16,412 bases of DNA, taken from the NCBI GenBank assembly GCA_964508085.1, contig CAZDTI010000189.1, forward strand, positions 1-16,412, written 5' to 3'. The notes below the pieces were generated by a model. The model searched no databases, was not told the DNA's origin, and saw nothing but the letters and a program-made list of their open reading frames with translations. Each line of letters opens with the position of its first letter. Within the stretch, counting starts at the first letter, position 1. The stretch is from CALGLS01 sp964508085. GTDB lineage: Bacteria; Bacteroidota; Bacteroidia; Chitinophagales; Saprospiraceae. Made by a program: the position numbers and the translations under genes. This document shows positions 7,193 to 14,358 of this stretch, in pieces.

Positions 7193-7882
7193 TTACTCTA
7201 TATGAAGTTCAATCTTTTTACGCTCCCCTCCTTCTATATAAATGGATTCCTCAAATTCTAAGGGTGTATCCAATCTTTTATAATTATACTTTAGGAGAAC
7301 AGTTTGATCTCCTCCTACAGTATGTACATAACTTTGAGTAACGCTGAGAGAATCATTATGGATTATATTTCCTGTATAGGTATTAGTGGAATACCTAAAT
7401 GAATAAGACAAATCCGTTATGTTATATGGTAAACTCACATTAAGGGTTAGGTCTATCTTAGATTCTGGGGTTAGAGTAATATTGAGAAAATTCGGTGAAT
7501 CAAAATTTGTAGAATCTATGTTAAAAAACGGAATACCTCCTTCATCCTTTTTACCAAGATAACCTGCTTTATAAGCATTGACAGTAAAGAAACCATCATT
7601 TATTTTATAGTCCGTTCCATCAAAACGAAAATCAAAGCGACCATCTACATCCGTTTCTAGCTCTCCTAGCAATCGTCTAGTTGGTAAAAATAAGCCACCT
7701 TCACTGTGTTTAATTGTTATTTCAGCCCCCGATATTGTCTCTCCTTTCGGACCTCTAACAGTGCCTATAAAAATAAGACAATCAGAAGTACAATTTCCGT
7801 CAAAGAGTGGATCTTTATTTAGGCAAGAAGAATTAGGTAAAAATAATAAGGCTAGAAAAATGAATTGCAGCGTGGTTTTCAT
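7193..7882 (-). CDS. Lipoprotein with carboxypeptidase-regulatory-like beta domain (paralog 1)
   Basis: A 229-residue secreted lipoprotein. The N-terminus has a hydrophobic signal (residues 4-15) ending in LPNSSC with the presumed lipidated cysteine at C20; the lipobox is relaxed, as is common in Bacteroidota. Mature sequence begins with two cysteines (C31, C35, in NCTSDC) that may form a disulfide, then a region resembling carboxypeptidase regulatory-like / Ig-type beta repeats (GTVRGPKGETISGAEITIK ... DVDGRFDFRFDG). The second half is beta-rich with no known domain. I start it at ATG 7882 (MKTTLQFIF) because the same start and upstream bases are conserved in the neighbouring paralog. It follows that paralog by 33 nt, so the two are probably co-transcribed. 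Substrate or partner unknown. Confidence 0.75.
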   Translation of the reverse strand: MKTTLQFIFLALLFLPNSSCLNKDPLFDGNCTSDCLIFIGTVRGPKGETISGAEITIKHSEGGLFLPTRRLLGELETDVDGRFDFRFDGTDYKINDGFFTVNAYKAGYLGKKDEGGIPFFNIDSTNFDSPNFLNITLTPESKIDLTLNVSLPYNITDLSYSFRYSTNTYTGNIIHNDSLSVTQSYVHTVGGDQTVLLKYNYKRLDTPLEFEESIYIEGGERKKIELHIE

Positions 7883-7915
7883 GTTGTTAGTTTTAATTTT
7901 ATCCATTTTGAAACT

Positions 7916-8596
7916 TTATTCAACCACAATCCCCATTTTCTTTGTCTCCCCTGCTTCAATGTAAATGGATTCCTCGAATGAATATGTTGTTCCCATTTTC
8001 TTATAGGAATATTCTAATGCTACCGATTGGTCTCCACCCACAATACGATTATGGCTTTGAGAAACCAGAAGAGAATCGTCAGCAATGTAATATCCCTGGT
8101 TTCTATTTAAATAACTGATTGAATAGTTAAATGCAGAGATTTCCGGAGGGGAGTCAACGGTAATATCTAGTTCTAAATTCGCTTGAGGGTTTAATGAAAT
8201 ATTGGCAATATTCGGAACATCAAAACCTGTAGAATCAATGTTATAAAAAAAGGATTTCCCTTCGTAAACATCACTAATATAACCTTCTTTATGCGCACTA
8301 ATGGTAAAGTGTCCCTCAGCCGTTTTATAATTTGTTCCATCAAAAGAGAAAGAAAAGTCCCCGTTTTCGTCAGTATCCAGCTCTCCTAACAATCGTTCTA
8401 TAGCAAATAAACCTCCTCCTCTGTGATGAATTGAAATTTCAGAGGGTACTGGTTCATTATTTGGATCCGTCACTTTACCAAGAAATATGATACAATCGGA
8501 AGTGCAGTCTCCATCGAAGAGTGGATCTTTATTTAGGCAAGAAGAATTAGGTAAAAATAATATGGCTAGAAAAATAAATTGCAACGTGGTTTTCAT
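7916..8596 (-). CDS. Lipoprotein with carboxypeptidase-regulatory-like beta domain (paralog 2)
   Basis: A 226-residue lipoprotein, a tandem paralog of the gene at 7193-7882. It has the same signal peptide with lipobox LPNSSC (C20), the same C31/C35 pair and the same domain order (GKVTDPNNEPVPSEISIHH ... DENGDFSFSFDG ... FFYNIDSTGFDVPN ... VVGGDQ-type segment ... FEESIYIEAGE). The mature parts have diverged clearly, for example DSTNFDSPNFLNITL against DSTGFDVPNIANISL. The ATG at 8596 is chosen over a possible start at 8653 because the longer form would place a cysteine-containing polar stretch before the signal peptide. It is probably the first gene of a two-gene transcript. Surface or periplasmic location is expected; role unknown. 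Confidence 0.75.
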   Translation of the reverse strand: MKTTLQFIFLAILFLPNSSCLNKDPLFDGDCTSDCIIFLGKVTDPNNEPVPSEISIHHRGGGLFAIERLLGELDTDENGDFSFSFDGTNYKTAEGHFTISAHKEGYISDVYEGKSFFYNIDSTGFDVPNIANISLNPQANLELDITVDSPPEISAFNYSISYLNRNQGYYIADDSLLVSQSHNRIVGGDQSVALEYSYKKMGTTYSFEESIYIEAGETKKMGIVVE

Positions 8597-8668
8597 ATTG
8601 TTAGTTTTAATTTTATACCTATAGCAGATTTCTTCACAACGTTTAAAAACCATAAATCGCTCCCTAAC

Positions 8669-8707
8669 ACTTACTACTTACTACTTACTACTTACTACTT
8701 ACTACTT
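8669..8707. repeat. Heptamer tandem array ACTTACT
   Basis: Five perfect head-to-tail copies of ACTTACT (8669-8703) followed by a partial sixth. The array ends six bases before the stop codon of the exonuclease gene and lies about 70 nt upstream of lipoprotein paralog 2. The 7-nt period excludes a coding repeat. Copy number of such an array may vary by slippage. Confidence 0.9.
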
Positions 8708-8712
8708 AAAAA

Positions 8713-9462
8713 TTAAACCGAAACAATCTGCTCCTCCCCCAACGGTGCCATTCGCATATACTTCAATAACAATTGTACCACGGCTAAAACATCTTTTTCA
8801 CAATACCTTGCAATTCTATCCAAATCTCGTTCTTCCCAATAAACTCTTCCGACCTCACTACCATCTATATCGTCTTTAGGAGAAGGCAAACCAAATAATC
8901 CCATCAACAGTTTCAAAGAAGTGTAGGCTTTGTAATCTCCAAACTTCCACAAGGTCATAGTGTCAATGAAGTTCTTCGTCTCCCAAGGTTTCTTGCCTGT
9001 TACATTTACCGCATTTGGCATTGGGAGTTGATTGACTACCATACGGCGGCTGATAAAAGGCATGTCGAATTCCTTCATGTTGTGGCCACACATAAAGTGT
9101 GTATTTATATTGTTATAATACTGCTCCACTACTTTGGCAAAATCCTTTAATAGCTCCGCCTCATCATCACTGGCGAAGGATTTCAATCGCACACCCAGTT
9201 CTCTTGTTTTTGGATCACGGTAAACCAAGCCCACGGAAATACAAACGATTTTACCAAACTCCGCAAAAATCCCCGCTTTTTCTGGATACAAGTCCGCTAC
9301 CTGCTCCGCCGGAATTGGTTCATCATACTGGCGCAGTATGGATTTGCACTTAATGGCCCAAAGATCTTTAAATGTATCACTGAGGTCCTCAAAGCTCTTT
9401 TCTCCAGAAACGGTTTCTATATCGAGGAAGAGTACTTTAGTTATGTCTATATTGTCTATCAT
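8713..9462 (-). CDS. Predicted 3'-5' exonuclease, PolB-exonuclease-like (DEDDy)
   Basis: A 249-residue cytosolic RNase H-fold nuclease of the family annotated as predicted 3'-5' exonuclease related to the exonuclease domain of PolB. The four acidic residues are visible: D14 and E16 in FLDIETV (Exo I), D133 in HNMKEFDMPFI (Exo II) and D224 in YCEKDVLAV (Exo III), with Y220 four residues before it, giving the DEDDy subclass. There is no polymerase domain, so it is a stand-alone exonuclease that may act in DNA repair or RNA turnover; the substrate is unknown. I start at ATG 9462 (MIDNIDITK): the frame extends to 9561, but those 33 residues lack family character and overlap a strong plus-strand promoter at 9543-9573. 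Confidence 0.88.
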   Translation of the reverse strand: MIDNIDITKVLFLDIETVSGEKSFEDLSDTFKDLWAIKCKSILRQYDEPIPAEQVADLYPEKAGIFAEFGKIVCISVGLVYRDPKTRELGVRLKSFASDDEAELLKDFAKVVEQYYNNINTHFMCGHNMKEFDMPFISRRMVVNQLPMPNAVNVTGKKPWETKNFIDTMTLWKFGDYKAYTSLKLLMGLFGLPSPKDDIDGSEVGRVYWEERDLDRIARYCEKDVLAVVQLLLKYMRMAPLGEEQIVSV

Positions 9463-9542
9463 TTTCTTTGTATGTTTAATTTTGTAAAAAGTTGGCCTTT
9501 TCGCTATTAGTTTACTGTAAAGAAAGCAAATTTTATGGTGAA

Positions 9543-9573
9543 TTTGAAATGCCAATTCCACGCCTTATATTTG
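9543..9573 (+). promoter_or_regulatory. Predicted Bacteroidota promoter for the coiled-coil gene
   Basis: TTTG at 9543-9546, 19 nt spacer, and TATATTTG at 9566-9573 match the TTTG-N19-TAnnTTTG consensus with no mismatch. Transcription would start near 9580, giving a 5' untranslated region of about 170 nt before the gene at 9753. It lies on the plus strand in the divergent spacer. Confidence 0.55.
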
Positions 9574-9752
9574 CTATTCAGTAAAAGAGGCTAGAATCAG
9601 CCATTTTGGTGAAATGAAGTGGCCTTCCATAAAATTATCGGTCAATAATTTTCGTTTTGTCTCGATTACAAAGACAATAGAAGTAACAGTCCAAAAGTAA
9701 ATACTCAGAAAAAGTCTATAATCTATCTTTAAAAATTAAAATAACAAGCATC

Positions 9753-10745
9753 ATGAGCTTCTCCAGAGATTCCAAACAAAAACTGACCACGGTTGCCGCC
9801 GTAATCATCGTAGCCTTACTAGGTATCAACGCTTTCCTGCTATGGAATAAATTTAGTGATGAAAAAATAATTGCCAATAAAGATATAGAACTCAATGAGT
9901 CAGAGCGGATTAAGGCTGACCTTGAAAAGCAATACTATGAGTCCTTGTCGGAGTTGGAAGAGATGAGAGGTAATAATGAGGAACTCAACGAAATGATCGA
10001 TAAGCAAAAAGAGGAGCTGAAAGATCAAAAGGACAAGATCTACAAAATGATCAAAGATGGAAAATCCACTACCGCTGAACTTGCGGCCGTCAGACAAAAA
10101 ATGGCGGAATTCAAATCCCAACTAGATCAATACGTAGCAGAAAACAATACACTCCGACAGGAGAAAGAGGCGCTAACTGCCGCTAATACTCAACTTACTT
10201 CCGCGAAAGCCAGTCTCGAATCCAATCTTTCTGAAGAACGGAAAATGAACGAAGATCTGGTTACTGCCAAATCAGCTTTAATGACTGAAAAGGGAGAGCT
10301 GGAATCGACTAATGCAGCACTAAACACCAAAGTGACTCGTGCTTCTGTCATTGATGTAAAAAACCTAAAAGTAGTGGGCGAAAAAGTTAGAAAAAGTGGA
10401 AAAGCGGTTTCTAAAAAATACGCTAAATCTGTAGATCGGTTAAAGGTTTGCTTTACTGCTGAGGAAAATATGGTGACAGAGGGCGGCTTGGAGCGTTTTT
10501 TCATTCGAATCATCAACCCGATTGGAGAAACCATTGCTACGGAGAGTAAAGGCTCTGGAATCATGAAACTAGCTAGCGGTACAGATGAAGTTCGCTATAC
10601 ACAAGTTAAAGAAGTAGATTACGATAAAACGGAAATGTCCGCTTGTTTTTATTGGGAGCAACCAACTTATAAATCCGGACAATATGAAGTGGAAGTTTAT
10701 AATAAAGGCTATGTGGCTGGAAAGACTTCTTTTAAGTTGAAGTAA
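9753..10745 (+). CDS. Membrane-anchored long coiled-coil protein
   Basis: A 330-residue protein with a short basic cytoplasmic N-terminus, one membrane anchor (about 11-31), a long charged coiled coil (about 45-205, rich in E, K, Q, L heptads) and a C-terminal beta-rich domain (about 220-330; RLKVCFTAEENMVTEGGLERFFIRIINPIGETI ... SGQYEVEVYNKGYVAGKTSFKLK style). Orientation suggests that the coiled coil and C-terminal domain are in the periplasm. Similar proteins occur widely in Bacteroidota and are often given misleading labels such as chromosome segregation protein because of the coiled coil; there is no ATPase or DNA-binding motif here. Function is unknown; a structural or envelope-organising role is a guess. 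It is a single-gene unit with its own promoter and terminator. Confidence 0.75.
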   Translation: MSFSRDSKQKLTTVAAVIIVALLGINAFLLWNKFSDEKIIANKDIELNESERIKADLEKQYYESLSELEEMRGNNEELNEMIDKQKEELKDQKDKIYKMIKDGKSTTAELAAVRQKMAEFKSQLDQYVAENNTLRQEKEALTAANTQLTSAKASLESNLSEERKMNEDLVTAKSALMTEKGELESTNAALNTKVTRASVIDVKNLKVVGEKVRKSGKAVSKKYAKSVDRLKVCFTAEENMVTEGGLERFFIRIINPIGETIATESKGSGIMKLASGTDEVRYTQVKEVDYDKTEMSACFYWEQPTYKSGQYEVEVYNKGYVAGKTSFKLK

Positions 10746-10772
10746 TTAGTGCTGAAGTCTATTTGCGTTAAG

Positions 10773-10817
10773 AAACCTCCTCTGTATTTTGACAATGCAG
10801 AGGAGGTTTTCTTTTTT
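10773..10817 (+). terminator. Intrinsic terminator of the coiled-coil gene
   Basis: AAACCTCCTCTGTATT pairs with AATGCAGAGGAGGTTT (one G-U wobble) around a TTGAC loop, followed by TTTTCTTTTTT. It begins 28 nt after the stop codon and is a strong rho-independent terminator in the plus direction. Confidence 0.9.
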
Positions 10818-10938
10818 ATTTGTGTTTCGTAACTGACATTTGCTTTTATTGATTGAAAATTTTCCATGGATTTTCTTAATCTTAATTTCGTGAGATCGAA
10901 AAAAATAAGCCATAGGAATACATAAAATCATAATAGTT

Positions 10939-11568
10939 ATGGACAGAGCCATACTCGTGTCAATCGTTTTTTTCATTCTAACTTTAACTGCCTGCAGAAA
11001 AGATAAATTAGGCATAGATTACCCTCTAATAATAAATAAGGGGGTGCCTTATAACGGCCTGCCATTAGGTCTAACAGATTCTACAAAAGTGGATGTCATC
11101 TTTCACGAAGTTCATATTAGTACCGTTTCTCGAGAATCTTATGGCGTTTATGTCGAAATCATAGATTCATCATGGAACATAAAAAGGGAGATAAAAATAG
11201 ACTACAGATGTCGAGAAACTTATGATGGCGGTGGATTTGACTATTATGTGGATTCCTCTTGTAGCGAATCCGATAATTACATAGACACTTCAAGCTATCA
11301 AGTAGCTAAGTTGTTTCAAGAATCAACTCTTAGGGAGGCTAATTCATCAAATACTTATACTGGTGAGTCTTTACTGATTCATAGTAGAGGTTATCATAGT
11401 GGTGTCGTTTCACCTAATTCGGCCATTAATATGTATAATTTATCTTGTTTCCTAGACGCTGATATGGGGTATCTTGTTTTTGAAAATGATGATGGACTAG
11501 TTTTAAAATTGGAGGTTCGGTACTCTACTAGATCTTTTATGGTTATGACTTTAGATGTGGCAGAATAG
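10939..11568 (+). CDS. Orphan lipoprotein of unknown function
   Basis: A 209-residue exported protein with a clear signal peptide and lipobox: MDRAILVSIVFFILTLTAC with lipidated C19, followed by RKDK. The mature part is polar and beta-prone, with a serine/tyrosine-rich middle (YDGGGFDYYVDSSCSESDNY) containing two further cysteines (in YRCRE and SSCSE) that could pair, and a third near NLSCFLD. No domain is recognised. The gene is lower in G+C than its neighbours by eye and stands alone between two strong terminators, which would fit a recently acquired or fast-evolving gene. Its stop codon lies inside the following palindrome. Confidence is in the gene and its lipoprotein nature, not in any function. 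Confidence 0.65.
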   Translation: MDRAILVSIVFFILTLTACRKDKLGIDYPLIINKGVPYNGLPLGLTDSTKVDVIFHEVHISTVSRESYGVYVEIIDSSWNIKREIKIDYRCRETYDGGGFDYYVDSSCSESDNYIDTSSYQVAKLFQESTLREANSSNTYTGESLLIHSRGYHSGVVSPNSAINMYNLSCFLDADMGYLVFENDDGLVLKLEVRYSTRSFMVMTLDVAE

Positions 11569-11609
11569 AATGGCCGAGGATAAAATTTTATCCTCGGCCA
11601 TTCTATTCT
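11562..11609. terminator. 48-bp perfect palindrome, bidirectional terminator containing the stop codon
   Basis: Left arm 11562-11585 and right arm 11586-11609 are exact reverse complements over 24 bp with no spacer: AGAATAGAATGGCCGAGG and TAAAA, mirrored. The lipoprotein stop codon TAG (11566-11568) lies in the left arm. It sits between convergent genes and would serve both directions; the central AAAATTTT forms the loop and the U-run is weak, so termination strength would come from the GC core. Confidence 0.8.
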
Positions 11610-11625
11610 ATAAATTATAAATCAC

Positions 11626-12585
11626 TTACACCTCCCCTGTCGGTTCCTCCCTCTTCTTCCCTGTGAAAAACCGCTTAATACTCGCCCCAAAACCAACAAT
11701 CGCAATCAAAGCAATCTTCCAAAATTTAGCAAAGAAAATACCTATTTTCGCCAAGATTCCTGCCTTAGCCAGTACCTTTCCCGCAATCAAACCACCAATT
11801 CCAACCGCAGCTACTTTATCAAGACTTGGGTCAAAATCAATGTATCTATTTCCGTCTTTGAAATTAACAGAGGCCAAAATGGGATCAATACTTTCTTTTA
11901 CATCCTCCAATTCTTCGATACTACTGATTACATTCAACTCCAGAAAACCACGACGTCCTAAAACACGGATATTGTAATTCAAGGTATTCTCTTCGGCCTC
12001 TCCAAATTTTACTTCTTTTGCCCAATGTAATTTCTTATTGGCCTCATCATAGAACGGTGGAGAGGCCCATCCGACTAATTCTACAGGTGCGTACCCTGCC
12101 TCTACACGTAAGTCGTTGGACGCTGCAATATCCGATTGCATTGTTTCCAATAACTCATCATATTTAATGTCTTTGGCATCAGTGTCATCAATGAAACCTT
12201 CTTCGCTATAGGTAATGTTTATAACGAAGGTAGAATCCGAATTGGCCGTCTTGTCCTCAACAATAAGCATTCCTAAGGATTTATCCTCCTCTCTTTCGGA
12301 AGGCGGATTACCCCACAACTCCGTCAAAATCATCTCACTGTCCTTTCCATTCAGGTATTTAAAACCAACAGGAACATTCAGCTCCGCAATCTCTTTTCCA
12401 AGAATGATAAGCCCTGTATCATATTTTAGCTGTTGATCTACACTATCGATGTAGGCTCTGTACATCGCCATCATTTCCTCTTCGGAAAATTCTTGTTGAG
12501 GAGCGACTTCCAAAGAGTCTGTAGCATAAGAAAGGGTAAAACTGGATAAAAGCAATACCATTGTTAGTAAGAAAACATTTTTCAT
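11626..12585 (-). CDS. DUF2167 domain-containing membrane-anchored protein
   Basis: A 319-residue exported membrane protein. Signal peptide at 1-21 (cleavage near SYA), then the DUF2167 domain over about 60-300. Family hallmarks in order: WGNPP (91-95), a GFIDDTDAKDIKYDELLE block (130-146), GYAPVELVGWASPPFYD (164-180), KKLHWAKE (184-191), TLNYNIRVLGRRGFLELN (201-218) and RYIDFDPSLDKVAAVGIGGLIAGKVLAKAG (247-276). A hydrophobic segment (about 284-302) near the C-terminus anchors it, followed by a short basic tail on the cytoplasmic side. The molecular function of DUF2167 is not known; it is widespread in Gram-negatives as an inner-membrane anchored periplasmic protein. The start at ATG 12585 begins a typical signal sequence. 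No convincing promoter was found upstream. Confidence 0.92.
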   Translation of the reverse strand: MKNVFLLTMVLLLSSFTLSYATDSLEVAPQQEFSEEEMMAMYRAYIDSVDQQLKYDTGLIILGKEIAELNVPVGFKYLNGKDSEMILTELWGNPPSEREEDKSLGMLIVEDKTANSDSTFVINITYSEEGFIDDTDAKDIKYDELLETMQSDIAASNDLRVEAGYAPVELVGWASPPFYDEANKKLHWAKEVKFGEAEENTLNYNIRVLGRRGFLELNVISSIEELEDVKESIDPILASVNFKDGNRYIDFDPSLDKVAAVGIGGLIAGKVLAKAGILAKIGIFFAKFWKIALIAIVGFGASIKRFFTGKKREEPTGEV

Positions 12586-12848
12586 AGTTTGTATATTTAT
12601 ATAATTAATAAAAAAATCAGATTTGAGAAGACACGATTTGGTAATTATCGATCTGTACTATTCGTACAAATAGACTCCAGGAATCGTTCAAATAACGCCG
12701 ACTTAAATGGGGTGAATTCAGTGAATGAGTTTAAAGGTATGAAAATGTTTTGTTATACTAAGTTAGGGGTGTAATTTTTAGAACAAAAACTCAAAAATTC
12801 GGTTTAAGATAACAAGGAAAATATTTCACGTAAAAGGCCATCATAGAC
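12586..12848. other. Divergent spacer without a recognised gene
   Basis: This AT-rich gap separates the DUF2167 gene (minus) from the DUF2452 gene (plus). An open frame of 61 codons on the plus strand lacks any membrane, signal or family pattern and I do not call it. No consensus TAnnTTTG element in the right place was found on either strand, so the promoters of both neighbours remain unlocated. Confidence 0.4.
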
Positions 12849-13343
12849 ATGAGTAAAGAAGATAAGATCAATAAGAATGCAGAATATAGAAAAATGGACG
12901 GCGAAGAAGCGCAAGAGGCCAACCACAATCCTATTGACAAGGATAAAATAACAGAAGAACCTCACCTCCTACCCTATGCGCACACCGTTGGCGGTGCCAT
13001 CATCAAACCTATTGATAAAGGTCGGGTGAAAGGCTTGGCCGTTTCCTCTATGTACGAACAAACGGAGATGCAACTTGATCAAATCAGGGAACAAGTCAAC
13101 CTATTGGTTGAGCAAGCTCAAGCGATAAAGGACCGTATTCGTTTTTCAGAGGCCGTTTACTTAGCAGATGCGGGTTTTAAGCCTTTAGTTGGAAAGACCT
13201 ACCATTTGTATAAGAAGAAAGACGGTTCTGATGTTTTATCAATGGTTGGGCCGCAGGAATGGGGAAAAAATTGTCCTTATGAGTTTCAAGCCAGTTTGAA
13301 GATGTTATCGGATCATACCTGGGAAGTAATGGAGAAGGGGTGA
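12849..13343 (+). CDS. DUF2452 domain-containing protein
   Basis: A 164-residue cytosolic protein. After a charged, probably disordered N-terminus (1-35), the DUF2452 signature follows: HLLPYAHTVGGAIIKPIDKGRVKG, SSMYEQTEMQLDQIREQVNLL, FKPLVGKTYHLYKKKDGSDVLSMVGPQEWG and a C-terminal MLSDHTWEVM. Residues about 65-100 form a helix likely to be a coiled coil, followed by a small beta-rich unit. The family occurs mainly in Bacteroidota and some eukaryotes and has no assigned function. The ATG at 12849 is the first methionine in frame with a plausible N-terminus. It is followed by nearly 290 nt before the next start, with no terminator seen. Confidence 0.9.
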   Translation: MSKEDKINKNAEYRKMDGEEAQEANHNPIDKDKITEEPHLLPYAHTVGGAIIKPIDKGRVKGLAVSSMYEQTEMQLDQIREQVNLLVEQAQAIKDRIRFSEAVYLADAGFKPLVGKTYHLYKKKDGSDVLSMVGPQEWGKNCPYEFQASLKMLSDHTWEVMEKG

Positions 13344-13568
13344 TGAATAAAAATTAGAATACAATATCAATCTAAATCAAAAATCTACGATCACTAGGTT
13401 CATGGTCTTAGTTTCAAGTTCAATTTCCTTATTTCTCAGTGGAATCGTCTTGATTTATAGCTGTACTTCCAAGCCAAAAACGTACCGCCATCCTTGGAAT
13501 GTTGGCACTACCTTTTCGAACCCAAATGCCTCATAACATACCAATCCTCAAAAATCAAACGTTCCTTA

Positions 13569-13599
13569 TTGGTAAAGCAACCAATTTTCCTTATTTTCG
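13569..13599 (+). promoter_or_regulatory. Possible promoter of the DUF1573 gene
   Basis: TTG at 13569-13571, 20 nt spacer, and TATTTTCG at 13592-13599, which differs from TAnnTTTG at one position. It lies about 30 nt upstream of the ATG at 13631 and supports that start over the in-frame ATG at 13499, which would place this promoter inside the coding region. Confidence 0.35.
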
Positions 13600-13630
13600 T
13601 TATAACATATTTAACTCAGACTTTACCTCC

Positions 13631-14008
13631 ATGAAATATATCCTCCTATCCTTCTTGTTCTGTTTTTCTGCTTTTCAGCCTACTTCTGTACAAAATACTG
13701 CCGTTGTGGAGTGGACAACTCCTAAGGACCACGATTTGGGAGACATAGCGCTAAAGAAACCCGTCACTGTCCAATTTCAGTACAAAAACGTCTCTGACAA
13801 AGCCATTTCTATAGATAATGTACGCCCAACCTGTGGTTGTACCGCTCCTACTTGGACCGATGCTCCTATTGAACCAGACTCTATTGGTACTATAGAAATC
13901 GAATATTCCGCTAGTCAGCCCGGTTATTTTCGCAAAAAAATCAAAGTTTTCTTTAATGCTCAGCAGAAAGCGGAGCGTTTATATGTAGAGGGCTTTGTTG
14001 AGCATTAA
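13631..14008 (+). CDS. Exported DUF1573 (single Ig/ASH-like domain) protein
   Basis: A 125-residue secreted protein: signal peptide at about 1-19 (MKYILLSFLFCFSAFQPTS) and one DUF1573 domain. The family marks are HDLGDIALKKPVTVQFQYKNVSDK, VRPTCGCTAP with C68 and C70, and an ending IEYSASQPGYFRKKIKVFFN. DUF1573 domains are small beta-sandwich (ASH/MSP-like) modules common as stand-alone periplasmic or surface proteins in Bacteroidota; the CGCT motif is nearly invariant, but no reaction has been assigned. A longer frame reaching back to 13499 exists, but the added 44 residues precede a perfect signal peptide and are rejected. It is a single gene; the next gene starts 350 nt downstream. Confidence 0.9.
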   Translation: MKYILLSFLFCFSAFQPTSVQNTAVVEWTTPKDHDLGDIALKKPVTVQFQYKNVSDKAISIDNVRPTCGCTAPTWTDAPIEPDSIGTIEIEYSASQPGYFRKKIKVFFNAQQKAERLYVEGFVEH

Positions 14009-14248
14009 ATATTAGGGTGTCACACACACTCTCCGCGAACTTTCTTTTCACAGCTACAAGGTGCTCTTTGCTTATCAAAGGAACAGAACGTTTTCTAACG
14101 AACGAAAGGATTTAACCTGCCATCCATCTACCTTAAATTCGCACAGTCCAACCATTCATCGACAAAATCCCTCTCCTCGTCCAAGATTCCCATTTTCACA
14201 GACCCTAAGCCTTCCTTCCACGTTCAATTTCTCGTAGCAAAGTTTACC
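14009..14248. other. Intergenic stretch with no recognised element
   Basis: First part of the 350-nt gap before the signal peptidase gene. I find no open frame with protein-like features, no clear terminator for the DUF1573 gene and no tRNA-like fold by eye. The promoter and heptamer array in the second part of the gap are listed separately. Confidence 0.4.
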
Positions 14249-14280
14249 TTTCCGTATTCACGAAAGAAAATATATCTTTG
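14249..14280 (+). promoter_or_regulatory. Predicted promoter of the signal peptidase gene
   Basis: TATCTTTG at 14273-14280 matches TAnnTTTG exactly and TTTC at 14249-14252 lies 20 nt upstream (one mismatch to TTTG). Transcription would begin near 14287, just before the ACCGT heptamer array, leaving a 5' untranslated region of about 70 nt. Confidence 0.5.
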
Positions 14281-14293
14281 CAGCTTTTGGTCA

Positions 14294-14329
14294 ACCGTCT
14301 ACCGTAAAACCGTCTACCGTTTACCGTTT
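14294..14329. repeat. Heptamer tandem array ACCGTNN in the signal peptidase leader
   Basis: Five head-to-tail units: ACCGTCT, ACCGTAAA (one extra base), ACCGTCT, ACCGTTT, ACCGTTT. It begins about 7 nt after the predicted transcription start and ends 29 nt before the GTG start codon, so it would be transcribed as most of the leader. Confidence 0.85.
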
Positions 14330-14358
14330 CATCTTATTTCAAATAAAAATCAACCAAA

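Noticed and set aside
8669..8707. CRISPR-like array
   Set aside because: Units are 7 nt without spacers, so this is a simple tandem repeat, not a CRISPR.
4613..9462. A minus-strand defence or signalling island (cyclase, exonuclease, membrane proteins, lipoproteins)
   Set aside because: A cyclase, nuclease and membrane proteins invite comparison with CBASS-like systems, but the cyclase is an ordinary class III enzyme, not a CD-NTase, the genes are separated by spacers, and each has housekeeping-type relatives.
10746..11015. 89-codon minus-strand open frame downstream of the coiled-coil gene
   Set aside because: It runs through the strong terminator stem and overlaps the start of the lipoprotein gene; the predicted peptide has no recognisable features.
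12589..12774. 61-codon plus-strand open frame in the DUF2167/DUF2452 spacer
   Set aside because: AT-rich, no family character, no visible ribosome binding or promoter context; most likely chance.
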